From Darksidea phi (taxonomy: Eukaryota; Ascomycota; Dothideomycetes; Pleosporales; Lentitheciaceae), in NCBI GenBank assembly GCA_030770425.1, contig JASJFT010000026.1, forward strand, positions 1-64,000: a stretch of DNA of 64,000 nt, given 5' to 3'. Positions 61,928-64,000 of this stretch are shown piece after piece. Positions within the stretch are counted from its first letter, which is position 1. Every line of letters begins with the position of its first letter. The translations under genes were made by a program, and so were the position numbers. The notes beneath the pieces were generated by a model. That model worked only from the letters and a program-made list of their open reading frames with translations. It had not been told where the DNA came from and searched no databases.

Positions 61928-64000
61928 ATGGCGGGCATGGAGCAGCTCGAGGTCCACAGCAAGGCAGGTGTATGCCCCGCCATGCCCGACAAAGCTAATT
62001 GAAGCAGTCATACCTTGTTCGCTGGGTAAACGTCGAAGCGGGACACACGATATCGTGGAGCATACAACCACACAAGAAATCGATCAACTTTGGCCTCTTC
62101 AAACACCCCGGCGCCGGCAGCGGCATCATCCCAAACCTCACCTCGTCCACCACCTTCGAACCGCCCCCCACGCCCTCCCTCGAAGTACCGCCGACGCGCG
62201 GGCGCGGTTCCTCGACCTCCCGAAATGACAAAACCTTCGTTCTGGAGAAGCTGTCGGCGATTGGCCTGAAACAGGTGCATTGGGTGGGCAAATGCGAGGC
62301 TGATAAGGTGTCCATGGGGACGTGGGATGTGCCCGAGGGCGAGGGTGGCATGTACGGCCTGGTGTTTGACAATACCTTCTCCAAAACGGTGTCGAAAACA
62401 GCAACCTTCGTATTGATGACCTATCCCACCAATGCGCCGCCAAAGTCAGGACACCACATGCACTACGCCCAAGCCGGAGGAAGCTCGTCGAACCTCACGG
62501 CGAGATCGAGCCCAGGATTAGGGGCTGTCGGAGACTCCTCTGAGTCGCTACTCCATCAACAGATGCTCGCCGAACGCCCAAAATCCTCGTATGTGGCTGC
62601 AGCACCTTCGCTGAGCTCTTCGTTCTTGACCGGCGTGCTTCAAAAGAAGAGAAGGAAGCGAAACCAGGGATACGCAAGGCGCTTTTTCTCGCTCGACTTC
62701 ACATCTTCTACGCTATCTTACTATCGAAACGACCATTCTTCAGCGCTACGGGGCTCTATTCCCCTATCGCTGGCCGCCATAGGGGCAAACGATCACACAA
62801 GAGAGATCTCCGTGGATTCTGGTGCAGAGATATGGCAGTTACGCGCAAACAACGCCAAAGACTTCAACATGTGGAGGGACGCACTTGATAAGGCATCTCG
62901 TAATGCGGGGACAATAACGTCGCCAACTGTGCGCATCACACAAAAACTTTCATCGAGCACGTCGCACTCTCTAAACCAGGCGGAAGAGACCGAGTGGGCA
63001 AGAGTAGAAAACCTTGTAGGCAGGATCGCAGGAATCAGAGACGCTGTTCGGAGACTCGCTCAAGACACAGATCCTAAATACACTTCTTCGTCCCCTAGCC
63101 TCAGCCAGGGCAGGGTACAGGACAATCTATCGCCCAGCCCATCAGATCACGACTCTGGCGACTACTTCCCGGATGACAGGGGCTTGGATAAGAAGGCGTT
63201 CTGGAAACGGAAAGCCAGTAACTCCGGGAACCACAGTCCGTCAGGTCTATTTAGAAGAAGCGTGTCAGCTCAAGTTGGAGTTGCGTCGCCCGGTGCAGCG
63301 ATCCCACCCCTCCCTCAACCGAACGGCGGAAACCTGTCCGTACCCAAGCGCAATGATCGTCTAAGCGTGGTCCCATCGCAAGAAGACGGCGTCCACGATC
63401 ACTGTATGGCCTTGCTGCGTGATCTTGACACAGTAGTGAAGGAGTTCTCTGAGCTTCTAGCGGAAAGCCGGCAAAGACGGACACCTGCACCTCCTACGGC
63501 TATGTCTCCGCGACGAAGCATCGATTCGCAGGAATCGGCAGATGAATTCTTTGATGCTAACGATGGTAATACGCACAAGTCGCAGCTTCTTACTATACGG
63601 CGTGACAGCGAGGAAGTCCATGAGCGCGACGAGGTCTCCGACGGGGAGTCTGAGTCTTCATCCGAGAACGAGGGTGCCGGTTTCTTCGACCGTCGTATGT
63701 CTCTAGAAGTGCGACCTTCGCTCTTCCCCACAAAACCGAAATCTTTGTCTCCGCTACCGCTCGCTCCGGTCAAACGTCGTCTAAACGTTCCTGCTACAAA
63801 TACCACACCACCGAGTCTCATCGCCTTCTTTCGCAAGAATGTCGGAAAAGACCTTTCTACTATTGCAATGCCTGTTACCGCCAACGAGCCTACCTCCGCT
63901 CTCCAGCGTTTAGCTGAACAACTCGAATACAGCGAGCTCCTCGATGCCGCCGCGAACGCCTCCTCCGAAACAGGCGAACGTCTCGTCTACATGGCCGCTT
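61928..64000 (+). CDS. OSH3: Oxysterol-binding protein homolog Osh3 (GOLD-PH-ORD), 3' partial
   Basis: Lipid-transfer protein at ER-plasma membrane contacts. Exon 1 (61928-61963) encodes MAGMEQLEVHSK; the second begins at 62008 and is open to the window end, 676 residues so far. After the join comes SYLVRWVNVEAGHTISWSIQ and KKSINFGLFKHPG, the GOLD domain of Osh3-type proteins. A PH domain follows at about 221-315 (GVLQKKRRKRNQGYARRFFS ... DFNMWRDALDKA). An FFAT motif EFFDAND sits at about 525-531 for binding the ER protein VAP/Scs2. The start of the sterol-binding (ORD) region (PPSLIAFFRKNVGKDLSTIA) is at the right edge. The exon 1 donor is GC (AAG|GCAGGT, 44-nt intron) if the product is HSKSYLV; a GTATGC donor six bases on gives a 38-nt intron and two extra residues. 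Confidence 0.93.

Overview
The window reads as nuclear DNA of a filamentous ascomycete (Pezizomycotina), probably a dothideomycete. The signs are short introns of about 44-77 nt with GT..AG ends and CTAAC-like branch sites, a fungal-type U6 snRNA gene, Zn2Cys6, CE16, GH43 and MOT1 families typical of these fungi, and remnants whose stop codons fit C-to-T (RIP-like) decay. Gene-dense conserved stretches alternate with gene-poor repeat-bearing stretches. The first ~130 bases are C-rich low-complexity sequence, probably a contig edge, and there is one 59-base N gap at 54545-54603.

Layout: a 5'-truncated Zn2Cys6 activator (196-3381); a 2.9-kb segment with 26-bp terminal inverted repeats and TA on both sides (3860-6761) that carries a phosphorylase-domain/zinc-knuckle gene and a nested retroposon; a four-helix membrane protein; bleomycin hydrolase; the ribosome-biogenesis helicase Spb4 divergent from a Dgk1-type lipid kinase; a decayed small secreted cysteine-containing gene; the ER-type E2 Ubc7; a kelch membrane protein; U6 snRNA; a BTB protein; mitochondrial seryl-tRNA synthetase; a foldback element inside a minisatellite; a TLC-domain membrane protein; a decayed proline-rich secreted gene; a secreted carboxylesterase; a MOT1-type molybdate transporter; a RING remnant followed by a 6.6-kb stretch with no recognisable gene; a protein with a triplicated cysteine-pair repeat; a coiled-coil protein interrupted by the N gap; GH43 and CE16 polysaccharide-acting enzymes around a RING protein; and the first ~676 residues of the sterol-binding protein Osh3 running off the right edge.

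Most genes are unlinked housekeeping functions (ribosome assembly, lipid metabolism, ER-associated degradation, mitochondrial translation, peptide turnover). The GH43, CE16 and carboxylesterase genes fit plant-polymer degradation. No biosynthetic cluster, CRISPR, rRNA or tRNA was seen.

The least expected content is mobile DNA. Five copies of one short retroposon family share the same A-rich 3' end, differ in 5' extent, and each sits between 10-16 bp direct repeats. A TA-flanked inverted-repeat element carries an NLR-type effector domain joined to a CCHC knuckle. At least three pseudogenes keep coherent reading frames broken mainly by TAG/TAA/TGA. All calls come from reading the sequence; no alignment or database search was run.
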